NCBI GenBank assembly: GCA_964627665.1 | Contig: CAZVKG010000002.1 | Location: 43,290 to 107,289 of the forward strand | Origin: UBA1351 sp964627665 | GTDB lineage: Bacteria > Bacillota > Clostridia > Lachnospirales > Vallitaleaceae | Direction of reading: 5' to 3' | Length of the DNA: 64,000 bases | Part shown: positions 31,225 to 40,224 of the stretch, piece after piece | Layout: each line of letters starts with the position of its first letter | Position numbering within the stretch: the first letter of the stretch is position 1 | Translations under genes and position numbers: made by a program | Notes under the pieces: model-generated | Told to the model about the DNA's origin: nothing | Seen by the model: only the letters and a program-made list of their open reading frames with translations | The model's database searches: none

Positions 31225-32643
31225 TTAATCCACTTCTTGAACTTTCATGAGATTTGTTTTTCCTGTGATACCAAGAGGAACACCGGCAGTGATGACAACA
31301 AGGTCACCGGACTTAACAAGTCCCAGGCTTTTCGTTTTTTCGACGGATTTATAGAATAAAATATCCGATGAAGTTTGCTGTTCCATGATAAGTGGAAGCA
31401 CTCCCCAATTAAGCATTAACTGACGTTGAACTTTTGGATTTGAGGTTGTTGCAATAATCGGAACGTTCGGACGATACATACTGATGAGTTTTGCAGTACT
31501 TCCTGAGTAAGTAGGGCAGATAATTGCTTTGGCATTTAGCTGCATGGCTGTTGAACAGGAAGCGTGACTCACAGAGTTCGTGACTGATTTCTCACGGCGA
31601 TTGACAATTTTTGTGAATAAGTTTCGATAGTCCATAGTCGTCTCGGCAACCTCTGCAATACGTCGCATAGATCGTACGGATTCAATGGGGTATTTTCCGG
31701 CAGCTGATTCACCGGAGAGCATAATTGCATCGGTTCCGTCTAAGATTGCATTGGCAACGTCAGAGACTTCAGCACGTGTCGGACGTGGATTCTTCTGCAT
31801 GGAGTCTAACATTTGCGTCGCAATGATTACCGGAATATCGGCTTCATTACACTTTTTGACGATGAGTTTTTGAATGTGAGGAATGGCTTCAGGAGGTGTC
31901 TCGACACCAAGATCTCCACGAGCAACCATAATTCCGTCAGACATTTCAATAATGGCATCAATATTGTCAATACCTTCTTGAGATTCGATTTTTGAGACAA
32001 TCTTAACACCTTGACCTCCATTTTTATCGAGATGGTCACGGATGACTTGAACATCTGCTTCCGTTCGAACGAAGGATGCGGCAACAAAATCAATATCGTT
32101 TTCAATACCGAAAATAAGGTCAGCTTCATCAGCGGCAGTCAGTGCAGGAAGATTCAGATGCATGTTAGGAATATTGACACCTTTACGGTTTTTTACAATA
32201 CCGCCATTCTTCACAACACAAATTACGTCTTCACCATCAATCTCGACAACTTCAAGTTCAATCAAACCATCATCAATGAGGATGGTACCACCAACTTGAA
32301 CGTCTTCATGAAGCGTTGGATAGGTTACGCAGAATCTTTCTGCAGTTCCTTCGCAATCACCATACGAGATGCGTATTTTTTTACCGGCAAGCAGTTCAAT
32401 GGAACCATCAACAAATTTTCGGGTGCGAATTTCAGGACCACGTGTGTCCATAAGTATAGCAACAGGAATACTGAGTTCCTCACGCACTTCGTTAATCATA
32501 CTGATTATTTTTTTATAATACTCTTGATTACCATGAGATAAATTGAGTCGAGCGACACTTAGGCCACTCTTAACGAGCTGTGTAAAGGTTTCTTTTGTAT
32601 CACTTGCGGGGCCAATTGTACATATAATCTTTGTTTTATTCAT
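31225..32643 (-). CDS. pyk: Pyruvate kinase
   Basis: Glycolytic enzyme making pyruvate and ATP from phosphoenolpyruvate. Family motifs: N-terminal KTKIICTIGPASD, ARLNLSHGNQEYY, MDTRGPEIRTRKF, catalytic MVARGDLGVE, the signature ATQMLDSMQKNPRPTRAEVSDVAN (as consecutive parts) and SGESAAGKYP. The 472-residue length means it lacks the extra C-terminal PEP-utiliser-like domain found in many Bacilli. AGGAGG precedes ATG at 32643 and a TATAAT box lies at 32676-32681 on its strand. Monocistronic. Confidence 0.97.
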   Translation of the reverse strand: MNKTKIICTIGPASDTKETFTQLVKSGLSVARLNLSHGNQEYYKKIISMINEVREELSIPVAILMDTRGPEIRTRKFVDGSIELLAGKKIRISYGDCEGTAERFCVTYPTLHEDVQVGGTILIDDGLIELEVVEIDGEDVICVVKNGGIVKNRKGVNIPNMHLNLPALTAADEADLIFGIENDIDFVAASFVRTEADVQVIRDHLDKNGGQGVKIVSKIESQEGIDNIDAIIEMSDGIMVARGDLGVETPPEAIPHIQKLIVKKCNEADIPVIIATQMLDSMQKNPRPTRAEVSDVANAILDGTDAIMLSGESAAGKYPIESVRSMRRIAEVAETTMDYRNLFTKIVNRREKSVTNSVSHASCSTAMQLNAKAIICPTYSGSTAKLISMYRPNVPIIATTSNPKVQRQLMLNWGVLPLIMEQQTSSDILFYKSVEKTKSLGLVKSGDLVVITAGVPLGITGKTNLMKVQEVD

Positions 32644-32675
32644 CTTAACCTCCTCTGATTTATGAATTCACTTCT

Positions 32676-32681
32676 ATTATA
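32676..32681 (-). promoter_or_regulatory. Likely -10 box of pyk
   Basis: TATAAT on the minus strand, 33 bp before the pyk start, preceded by TG at the extended -10 position with one base between (TTTGGTATAAT). No strong -35 was found. Confidence 0.5.
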
Positions 32682-32784
32682 CCAAACTATTGCATAAAAC
32701 TGTATATGGAATTTCCGACAAACTTGTACTACAATAAGAGAAGGTGGAAGAATAATAGCACAAAAGAGGAGATAGGTAAGCGCT

Positions 32785-35700
32785 ATGGCATTTAAATATA
32801 CAAAAGAACAAAAAAAGATTATTGAGGATTGGGGACGAAGTCTTTTGGTCTCTGCAGCGGCAGGCTCCGGAAAAACAGCAGTCCTTGTCGAACGCATTAT
32901 TCATAAGATTACTAATCCTGATGATCCTATATCAGTAGATCAACTTTTAATTGTGACATTTACCCATGCAGCAGCTGCTGAGATGCGTGAACGTATTAGT
33001 TTGGCCATTGAGTCAGTGATTGAAGAGACGACTGATGAGCGAATGATGCAACATTTGGTGAAGCAACTGACCATGATGGCTTCGGCGAATATCATGACCT
33101 TACATAGCTTTTGTTTGCAAATTTTGAAAAACTATTATTATCTTTTGGAGCTAGATCCTAATTTTCGTATCGGAAATGAAACAGAACTCGCTTTAATGAA
33201 AGAAGAAATACTCGATGAATTATTAGAAGAAGCATATGAAGAAGGTAATCCCGCATTTATACGTGTTATTGAAGCGTTTGCTTATGGTAATGATGATCAG
33301 AAGATTCGAGATTTAATATTAACTGTCCAGCGATTTTCCAAGAGTCATCCCAACCCCAATGCTTGGTTAATAGAATCTGTTCAGAAACTGAACATTGAAA
33401 GTGTTGAAGATCTTTACACAACAGATTTTTTTCAGGTTCTCCAACAGTATGTTATGGAAAATCTAGCAATTGCCCAAACAATGCTTCCTGAGATTCATGA
33501 GTTGATGGCCCTTGAAGGTGGGCCGGATAAATATAAAGATACAGTGAGTGATCTTGAACATCTATTGGCAAGTTATCTCGCAGCACTAGAACAAAAAGAT
33601 ATGCATGGGCTAAAGGCGGCAAATCGGAGCTTGACAATAGCGCCATTAAGTCGAAAATCAAAAGGATATGATAAGGAGTTAGCGGAAGAAGCCAAAGGGC
33701 TAATCAATCAAGTCAAGGAGATTCTAACTTCGGTAGACATTCTGTGTTTTGATGAAGAGGTCAGTTTAGAAGAGGCTAAGGTTATTGCCGGTGATATTCA
33801 AGAATTAGTGCGATTAACTCAATGGTTTGACCAACGATTCTCCGAAGAAAAATACGATAAGGGGCTCATCGACTTTAATGATATCGAACATTTTGCTTTA
33901 GCTTTATTATATGATGAAGATAGTGTGTCAGAGATTGGAAACCGCTATAAAGAAGCCTTTCAAGAAGTTCTTGTGGATGAGTATCAAGATATCAATGAAG
34001 TACAAGAAGCAGTGATACAAGCAGTTTCCAAGCAAGATGAGACAAAGAATCTCTTCATGGTGGGTGATGTTAAACAGAGTATTTATAAATTTCGATTGGC
34101 TCGGCCGGAGATTTTTAGTGGCAAGTATCGCCGATTTTCCTACGACGGTGATGAAGTCGATGAAATTAAAATCGATTTGTCCAAGAATTTTCGAAGTCGA
34201 CAAGAAGTACTTGCTTTTTCCAATTACATTTTTGAAGGAATTATGAGTGAAAGTGTCGGTGATGTCAATTACGATGAAAAGACGCGACTTAATTACGGTT
34301 CGATTAACTTTTCAGCCCCTCTTATACATGATTACCAGCCAGAAATACTCCTTATTGAAGATCCCAAGGAAGGGGAGTCCAAAGCGACAATTCAGGCAGA
34401 GCTTGTAGCTAATAAAATTAAAGAAATTGTAGATGAAGGGACCTTATTCGTGGTGGACAAGACAGGAGAATTGCGCAGGGCAAGGTATAAGGATATCTGT
34501 CTCCTCATGAGAAGTCCTTCAAAATCCATTGATGATATCAAAGATATATTTGACCAGAAGGGTATTCCCTATGCAACCGATGTATCCACTGGATATTTTG
34601 AAGCCATCGAAGTTCAAGTTGTATTAAATTTGTTAACGATCTTAGATAATCCCATACAAGACATTCCCTTGGTATCAGTTCTACGGGCCCCTTTTGTCGG
34701 ATTCAATGAACAAGAGCTTCTAGATATTAAAAAAGGCAATAAAGACTTAAGTTATTATGAGGCACTTGTGTTATATCAAGAAAACCATATAGAAGAAGAT
34801 TCTAAGGAGCGACCGGACTTGATGAAAAAGGTTGACGCTTTCTTAAACCTATATAGGCGTTTAAAAGCGGAATCCAAATATCTTGAACTTCATGAGCTTA
34901 TCAATCATATCTATTTGGAGACCGGATATAGGAATATTGTGCGTTTCATGGATAATGGCAGTCAACGTATGCAGAATCTAGATTACCTATTACAGCAAAG
35001 TGAAGTCTTTGAAAGTTCCAGTTATAAAGGTGTTTTTAACTTTGTACGCTACATTGAACATATGAAAAAATATAAAGTCGATTCGCCGGAACCCAATTAT
35101 GCAGTGGATAATGACAATAGCGTAACGATGATGAGTATCCATAAAAGTAAAGGATTGGAATTTCCGATTGTCTTCATCTTAGATCTTCAAAAACAGTTTA
35201 ATGAAATGGACCTTCGCGAATCCCTACTTTTGCATCAAGACCTAGGAATGGCCAGTGATTATATTGATATTAAGGCACGGACCAAGAAAAAGAGTGTCTT
35301 TACGGAAGCTATGCGAATAAAGGCAAAGAATGAATTAATATCTGAAGAACTACGTATTTTATATGTTGGACTGACACGTGCCAAGGAAAAACTGTATTTA
35401 ATTGGTACGACACCGGATTATGAGAAAACGATCCAAGGAACCATAGAAAAATATCATACCTATTTTAACAGTGTTATTCCTCCGGTATTGGTGCAAAAAG
35501 CCAGGAGTTATATGGACTTAATCTTAATGCGATGTGTAGCAGAAGGCAGTGATTTGTATAAGCTAAAAAAAGTTGAATATACAGAGATTATCGAGCAGGA
35601 GGCTTTTTATCAGTTAAGTCAAGAAGAAGAAAAGTCTGAGCTGAAAGATTTATTGTTGCAAAGCACTCAAAAAGAAGACCAGTGGGTAGATGAGATTGAG

Positions 35701-36396
35701 CGTTATGAAGATGCGGTCTATAAACCCTATGCTTACCAATCATCAACCAAAAAATATCTCTCAATGTCAGTATCTGAAATCAAGCGTAAGCATCAAGCTA
35801 TTCAGATGGAGGAAGAGGAATGGGCTCATGAACAACTGATCAAATCTGCAGAAGAACCGATTCCTGAATTTATGCAAGAAAGTGACAGTAGCAAACAACA
35901 AGGAGCTAGGTACGGTACATTGATTCACTTGGTCTTGTCGAAGCTTGATTTTAGCCGAGCCTGGACAAAGACAGAGCTAGAAGCGTTTGTAAAAGAGATG
36001 GTAGATAAGAAAATCATTACGCCTAATGACGGGAAGCGGATTTCAATACCTGCCTTGGAACAATTTGTCACTTCCTCAATTTATCAACGTATATTGGCTG
36101 TCGATGCTAAGGATATCCATCGAGAGCAACCTTTTGTGCTGCAGATTGATGATGAGGGTGACTTACGCATGATTCAAGGTGTCATTGACCTCTACTTCGT
36201 GGAGGGTGACGAGCTGGTTCTTGTTGATTACAAAACAGATTATCTAGAAGGTCAAGATGAATCCACACTCATAGAACGGTATGGACTACAACTTAATTAT
36301 TATAAACAAGCACTCGAACGAATTACAGAAAAACCCGTGAAAGAAACCATTATTTATAGTTTTTATCTTGGAAGGGGTCTGGAACTATGCCAATAA
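32785..36396 (+). CDS. addA: ATP-dependent helicase/nuclease subunit A (AddA)
   Basis: UvrD-type 3'-5' helicase plus nuclease, partner of AddB in break repair. The 1203-residue protein begins with the Q-motif YTKEQKKIIEDWG and Walker A AAAGSGKT at residues 24-31, then TFTHAAAAEMRERI, helicase motif II VDEYQDINEVQ, MMSIHKSKGLEFPIVF and LYVGLTRAKEKLYL, and ends with a RecB nuclease core VLVDYKTDYLEG. AGGAGATAGG precedes ATG 32785. It overlaps pucR by 10 bp. Unlike in most Firmicutes it is not adjacent to addB, which lies 23 kb upstream. Confidence 0.96.
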   Translation: MAFKYTKEQKKIIEDWGRSLLVSAAAGSGKTAVLVERIIHKITNPDDPISVDQLLIVTFTHAAAAEMRERISLAIESVIEETTDERMMQHLVKQLTMMASANIMTLHSFCLQILKNYYYLLELDPNFRIGNETELALMKEEILDELLEEAYEEGNPAFIRVIEAFAYGNDDQKIRDLILTVQRFSKSHPNPNAWLIESVQKLNIESVEDLYTTDFFQVLQQYVMENLAIAQTMLPEIHELMALEGGPDKYKDTVSDLEHLLASYLAALEQKDMHGLKAANRSLTIAPLSRKSKGYDKELAEEAKGLINQVKEILTSVDILCFDEEVSLEEAKVIAGDIQELVRLTQWFDQRFSEEKYDKGLIDFNDIEHFALALLYDEDSVSEIGNRYKEAFQEVLVDEYQDINEVQEAVIQAVSKQDETKNLFMVGDVKQSIYKFRLARPEIFSGKYRRFSYDGDEVDEIKIDLSKNFRSRQEVLAFSNYIFEGIMSESVGDVNYDEKTRLNYGSINFSAPLIHDYQPEILLIEDPKEGESKATIQAELVANKIKEIVDEGTLFVVDKTGELRRARYKDICLLMRSPSKSIDDIKDIFDQKGIPYATDVSTGYFEAIEVQVVLNLLTILDNPIQDIPLVSVLRAPFVGFNEQELLDIKKGNKDLSYYEALVLYQENHIEEDSKERPDLMKKVDAFLNLYRRLKAESKYLELHELINHIYLETGYRNIVRFMDNGSQRMQNLDYLLQQSEVFESSSYKGVFNFVRYIEHMKKYKVDSPEPNYAVDNDNSVTMMSIHKSKGLEFPIVFILDLQKQFNEMDLRESLLLHQDLGMASDYIDIKARTKKKSVFTEAMRIKAKNELISEELRILYVGLTRAKEKLYLIGTTPDYEKTIQGTIEKYHTYFNSVIPPVLVQKARSYMDLILMRCVAEGSDLYKLKKVEYTEIIEQEAFYQLSQEEEKSELKDLLLQSTQKEDQWVDEIERYEDAVYKPYAYQSSTKKYLSMSVSEIKRKHQAIQMEEEEWAHEQLIKSAEEPIPEFMQESDSSKQQGARYGTLIHLVLSKLDFSRAWTKTELEAFVKEMVDKKIITPNDGKRISIPALEQFVTSSIYQRILAVDAKDIHREQPFVLQIDDEGDLRMIQGVIDLYFVEGDELVLVDYKTDYLEGQDESTLIERYGLQLNYYKQALERITEKPVKETIIYSFYLGRGLELCQ

Positions 36397-37544
36397 CCAT
36401 TAGTCAGCTCTGTAAATATGCAAAAGAAGATTATGGGATGGAACTCATATGTGGTGAAAAAAATATGGGGAATCTGGTGGAGTGGGTTCATATGCTCGAA
36501 GATCCGGAAACAGCGCATTTTCTTCACGGACGCGAATTGATTTTTTCAACAGGTATTGGACATTCGGATACATCCTGGTTTGTTGAGTTTGTAAAAGGAT
36601 TAATGGAGAACAATGCCAGTGGATTAGTTTTGAACATTGGTCCCTATATTAAAGAAGTACCCAATGAGCTAAAAGCGTATTGTCAGGAACAACAATTTCC
36701 CTTGCTAACCATACCTTGGCAAACACGAATTGTAGATATTACTAACGAATTTTGTCGGCGAATTATTGAAGCAGAAGAAGCAGAAACGACAGTAGCGGGA
36801 GCCTTTAGAGAATTAATTATATCACCGGAAAAACTCTCGGAATATCGTCCTATTCTTGAGAAAAAATCTTTCAATACGAATGCTGAGTTTTGCGTGATGA
36901 CGATTGCACTACAGGTCAATAATCCGGAAGATTTTATGAGCTTTGAAAAACAGGTTCGTTTGCATTTGACAAAAGCTTTGTATAAATTAAGTGATCGATT
37001 TAGTATTTTTTCTGAGAATAAGATTTTAATTGTTATTTTGCAAGATTTTCCCGAACACTTCATTCTTCAAGTATTCAATCGATTAAAAGAGATTGTAACC
37101 ACAACACAATGATACAACCATATTCATGGAGGGATCAGTGATAATGATTTCGGCGTTTTATCGCTTTCGCGAAGCTATAAACGGGCATATGCCGTCATGC
37201 GTATTGCTCGAAAACAGTCAAAGGATATGATGACCTATAAAGAAAGCGGTATTTATCAACTCCTTATCGAAGTCGATGATATGAAAGTTCTTAAAAAATT
37301 TTATGATGACTCCCTCGGAAGAATTGTTGATTATGACTTGAAAAATGAAACCGACTTATTAAACATATTAAAGCTGTATCTAGACTATAATCATAGTGTC
37401 GAAAAAGTTGCAAAGGAAACCTATGTGCATCGGAATACGGTGAACTACAAAATAAAGAAAATTAAAGAAATATTAGGATGTGAATTAACATACGAAGATG
37501 GCGTGCGACTTCTATTGGCATATCGTATTAATGAGTTTTTGTAG
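36387..37544 (+). pseudogene. PucR-family regulator interrupted by one in-frame TGA
   Basis: The frame from ATG 36387 reads through a PucR N-terminal ligand domain (residues 1-130, TISQLCKYAKEDYGMELICG to WQTRIVDITNEF) and half of a GGDEF-like middle domain, then meets TGA at 37110-37112. The same frame continues with no other stop for 143 more codons: GISDNDFGVLSLSRSYKRAYAVMRIARK, which looks like the conserved end of the middle domain, then the C-terminal helix-turn-helix NHSVEKVAKETYVHRNTVNYKIKKI, ending at 37544. Read through, it is 385 residues with codon 242 as the TGA. The ATG at 37197 has no ribosome site. It is either a recent nonsense mutation, a sequencing error or recoding. Its position suggests it controlled the pyrimidine locus downstream. 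Confidence 0.85.
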
Positions 37545-37558
37545 TCAATTGTGCTTGC

Positions 37559-37576
37559 GCACAAAAATGTTTGTGC
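37559..37576 (+). other. Small hairpin after pucR
   Basis: GCACAAA-AATG-TTTGTGC, a perfect 7-bp stem 14 bp after the pucR stop, without a T tract. It could be a weak terminator or an operator-like palindrome. Confidence 0.4.
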
Positions 37577-37645
37577 TCATTATTCTTGAATCCTTTGAAC
37601 TTTGTGGTAAGATAATATTTATCAATTCGAACATAGAATTATGGC

Positions 37646-37678
37646 AAAGGGGCCTGTTAGAGATAACAGGCCCCTTTT
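37646..37678 (+). terminator. Strong terminator, either of pucR or an attenuator of the catabolic operon
   Basis: AAAGGGGCCTGTTA at 37646-37659 pairs perfectly with TAACAGGCCCCTTT at 37664-37677 over a GAGA loop, with a T run. It lies only 38 bp before the aminotransferase start, and candidate promoter sequences (TTGAAT/TTGAAC and GATAATAT) lie upstream of it at about 37588-37620. There is too little room for a normal promoter between the terminator and the gene. Confidence 0.85.
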
Positions 37679-37716
37679 CGTACGAAAATATATTATTAAT
37701 GAAGAGGTGAAGTGCG

Positions 37717-39057
37717 ATGGAAAAGTTAATCGATCCAAAAGTAATTGTTGAAAAATCGAAGAAGTACAATCTGCATTCATGGTCAGCACAAAAAAAATTA
37801 CAGCCCAAAGTAATGATGAAAGCAGAAGGTGTGTTTTTCTGGGATGAAGAAGGAAGACGAAGTTATGATATGTCCTCTCAATTAGTGAATATGAACATAG
37901 GACATGGGAATAAAAAAGTCATTAAAGCGATACAAGATCAAGCCGAAAAACTTCCTTATGCAGCACCCGGCTTTGCGACAGATGTAAAATCTCAGCTAGC
38001 AGAAATGATTATCGATATTGCACCGGATAACATGGCAAAAGTTTTTTTTACACTCGGTGGAGCAGAAGCTAATGAAAATGCAATAAAAATAGCGAAAATG
38101 GTTACCGGACGACATAAAGTTTTTTCAAGGTACCGATCCTATCATGGTTCAACCTATGGTGCAGCTAATTTAACCGGAGAACCTAGGCGTTATGCATCAG
38201 AACCAGGAATTCCGGGATTTATCAAGTTTTTTGATCCCTATATCTATCAAACACCGATTCAATTTAAAAGTGAAGAAGAGGCATCGAAATTTTTTGTGGA
38301 TCAACTGAGAGAACAAATCATCTTTGAAGGCAGAGATCAAGTAGCTGCCATTGTTTTAGAAACAATCACCGGAAGTAATGGTGTCATTATACCACCAAAA
38401 GGATATCTAGAAGGTGTACGTAAGATTTGTGATACATTCAGAATTATGATGATTTGTGATGAAGTGATGACCGGATGGGGGCGAACCGGTCAATGGTTTG
38501 CCATTAATAACTATCATGTAGAACCGGATATTATTACCTTTGCAAAAGGGATCACTTGTGGCTATGTACCCATCGGAGGAACCATTGTCAGTGAGACGAT
38601 TGCAAAACATTTTGATGACAATGTTCTCTATTGTGGATTAACCTATTCCGGGCATCCTATAGGATGTGCAGCCGGTATTGCAACCATTGAGGTGTACAAA
38701 GAATTGAATTTGATTGAGCAGGCAAAAGAACGCGGGCAGGTTTTGGGTGAATTATTAGAAGCCATGAAAGCAAAACATCCTTCTGTCGGGGATGTACGAT
38801 ACATCGGATTATTTTCAGCCATTGAACTTGTGAAAGATCAGCAAACCCATGAACCCTTAGTTCCATACGGAATCGACCCTGACCAGATCATGCCGAAGAT
38901 TTTGGGCATGTTAAAAGCACGAGGATTTAATACATATTCCCATGAAAATTGCATCATTGTTGCACCGCCACTAATTATCACAGAAGACGAGTTACGCGAT
39001 GCAATGACGATTATGGATGATGTTCTCAGTGAAGTGGACACAATGATTGGAAGCTAG
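37717..39057 (+). CDS. Class III aminotransferase, probably beta-alanine aminotransferase
   Basis: PLP-dependent omega-aminotransferase of 446 residues. Family signs: FTLGGAEANENAIKIAK, SYHGSTYGA, the cofactor Asp248 in MMICDEVMTGWGRTG and the Schiff-base Lys277 in TFAKGITCGYVP. GAGGTGAAG precedes ATG 37717. Heading a run with an Fe-alcohol dehydrogenase, dihydropyrimidinase and PreA homologue, it probably converts beta-alanine to malonate semialdehyde, as in the extended reductive pyrimidine pathway known in Firmicutes. Taurine:pyruvate aminotransferases are close relatives and are the main alternative. The substrate is inferred from neighbours. Confidence 0.88.
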   Translation: MEKLIDPKVIVEKSKKYNLHSWSAQKKLQPKVMMKAEGVFFWDEEGRRSYDMSSQLVNMNIGHGNKKVIKAIQDQAEKLPYAAPGFATDVKSQLAEMIIDIAPDNMAKVFFTLGGAEANENAIKIAKMVTGRHKVFSRYRSYHGSTYGAANLTGEPRRYASEPGIPGFIKFFDPYIYQTPIQFKSEEEASKFFVDQLREQIIFEGRDQVAAIVLETITGSNGVIIPPKGYLEGVRKICDTFRIMMICDEVMTGWGRTGQWFAINNYHVEPDIITFAKGITCGYVPIGGTIVSETIAKHFDDNVLYCGLTYSGHPIGCAAGIATIEVYKELNLIEQAKERGQVLGELLEAMKAKHPSVGDVRYIGLFSAIELVKDQQTHEPLVPYGIDPDQIMPKILGMLKARGFNTYSHENCIIVAPPLIITEDELRDAMTIMDDVLSEVDTMIGS

Positions 39058-39066
39058 GAGGAAAAT

Positions 39067-40191
39067 ATGTCATATAAATACCATATGCCGACAAAAATAC
39101 TCTTTGGACAAGCGTGTGTTTTGAATAATAGCATACTCTTAAAAGCCTTTGGAAAAAAAGCCATGCTTGTTACAGGAAAACATTCAGCCAAGCATAACGG
39201 CTCTCAAGAAGACGTCATAAGCGCTCTAAGCACAGAAGGGATTGACTATATCATCTATGATCAAGTCATGAGTAATCCAACGAGTGAATGTTGCTACGAA
39301 GGGGCGAAAATGGCCATAGAACATCAGGTGGATTTTATTATTGCCATCGGCGGCGGATCACCCATGGACGCAGCAAAAGGAATGGCCCTACTAGCCAAAC
39401 AAGAGATTAATCAGAAGCAACTTTTTAATGGTGAGTACATTGCAGATGCCCTTCCCATTATTGCTATTCCAACAACAGCCGGCACCGGTTCAGAAGTCAC
39501 ACAATATGCTATTTTAACCAATGATTTGATTGAAAGTAAAACAGGGATAGCAACGGAAGCGATTTTTCCAAAGATAGCATTTGTGGATGCGAGATATATG
39601 AATCAATTGCCGCCAACGACGACCATTAACACAGCTATTGATGCTCTCTCACATGCTATTGAAGGCATTTTAAGCATTCGCGCTTCCGTCGTATCAGTTA
39701 CACTGGCCTATAAGAGTATTGAACACTTTTCCGAATGTATGGTTCCTTTGCTCCATGTTAAGCAAAGCAATTCGATTGAAACGATGACGCTAAAGGAAAG
39801 AGAAAGCTTAGCCAACTGTTCAACCTTAGCCGGAATGGTCATTGCCCAAACAGGAACAACCATCGTACATGCCATGGGATATTCATTAACATACTTTAAG
39901 TCCATTGATCATGGAAGAGCGAACGGACTATTGTTAGCAGAATACTTAGAGCTTGTGGAAAAAGATGAACCACAAACAGTTGAGGCAATACTAAGGGTCA
40001 TGGGTCTAAAATCCGTCCATGGATTTCGAAGATTCATGGGGAAATTACTAGGAATACGAGAAACGATTATTGATGAAGAGATGCATCAATTCAGTGAAAA
40101 AGCAATACATACAGGTAATATGAACAATTGCAGGATTAAACCCAAAAAAGAAGCTGTCGTGGCTATGTACAAGGCAGCATTTAATGAATAA
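39067..40191 (+). CDS. Iron-type alcohol dehydrogenase, probable malonate semialdehyde reductase
   Basis: NAD(P)-linked group III alcohol dehydrogenase of 374 residues. The nucleotide loop GGGSPMDAAKG is at about residues 95-105, the PTTAGTGSEVTQYAI motif follows, and the metal ligands lie in DALSHAIEG, TTIVHAMGYSLT and SIDHGRANG. It begins 9 bp after the aminotransferase, with AGGAGG. The coupling implies reduction of the aldehyde made by the transaminase, here malonate semialdehyde to 3-hydroxypropionate. Sulfoacetaldehyde reductase would be the role if the pathway were taurine-based. Confidence 0.88.
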   Translation: MSYKYHMPTKILFGQACVLNNSILLKAFGKKAMLVTGKHSAKHNGSQEDVISALSTEGIDYIIYDQVMSNPTSECCYEGAKMAIEHQVDFIIAIGGGSPMDAAKGMALLAKQEINQKQLFNGEYIADALPIIAIPTTAGTGSEVTQYAILTNDLIESKTGIATEAIFPKIAFVDARYMNQLPPTTTINTAIDALSHAIEGILSIRASVVSVTLAYKSIEHFSECMVPLLHVKQSNSIETMTLKERESLANCSTLAGMVIAQTGTTIVHAMGYSLTYFKSIDHGRANGLLLAEYLELVEKDEPQTVEAILRVMGLKSVHGFRRFMGKLLGIRETIIDEEMHQFSEKAIHTGNMNNCRIKPKKEAVVAMYKAAFNE

Positions 40192-40224
40192 TGGACTTAA
40201 GCTAGGATGAATAGGAGGTATGGA

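Noticed and set aside
37197..37544. Independent small helix-turn-helix gene
   Set aside because: It is in the same frame as the PucR gene, the codons before its ATG encode conserved PucR sequence, and there is no ribosome binding site.
37717..40191. Taurine or sulfonate fermentation (taurine aminotransferase plus sulfoacetaldehyde reductase)
   Set aside because: The aminotransferase, alcohol dehydrogenase and TauABC-like importer would fit, but there is no isethionate or sulfoacetate lyase gene, and dihydropyrimidinase and PreA are in the same transcript. Kept as an alternative only.
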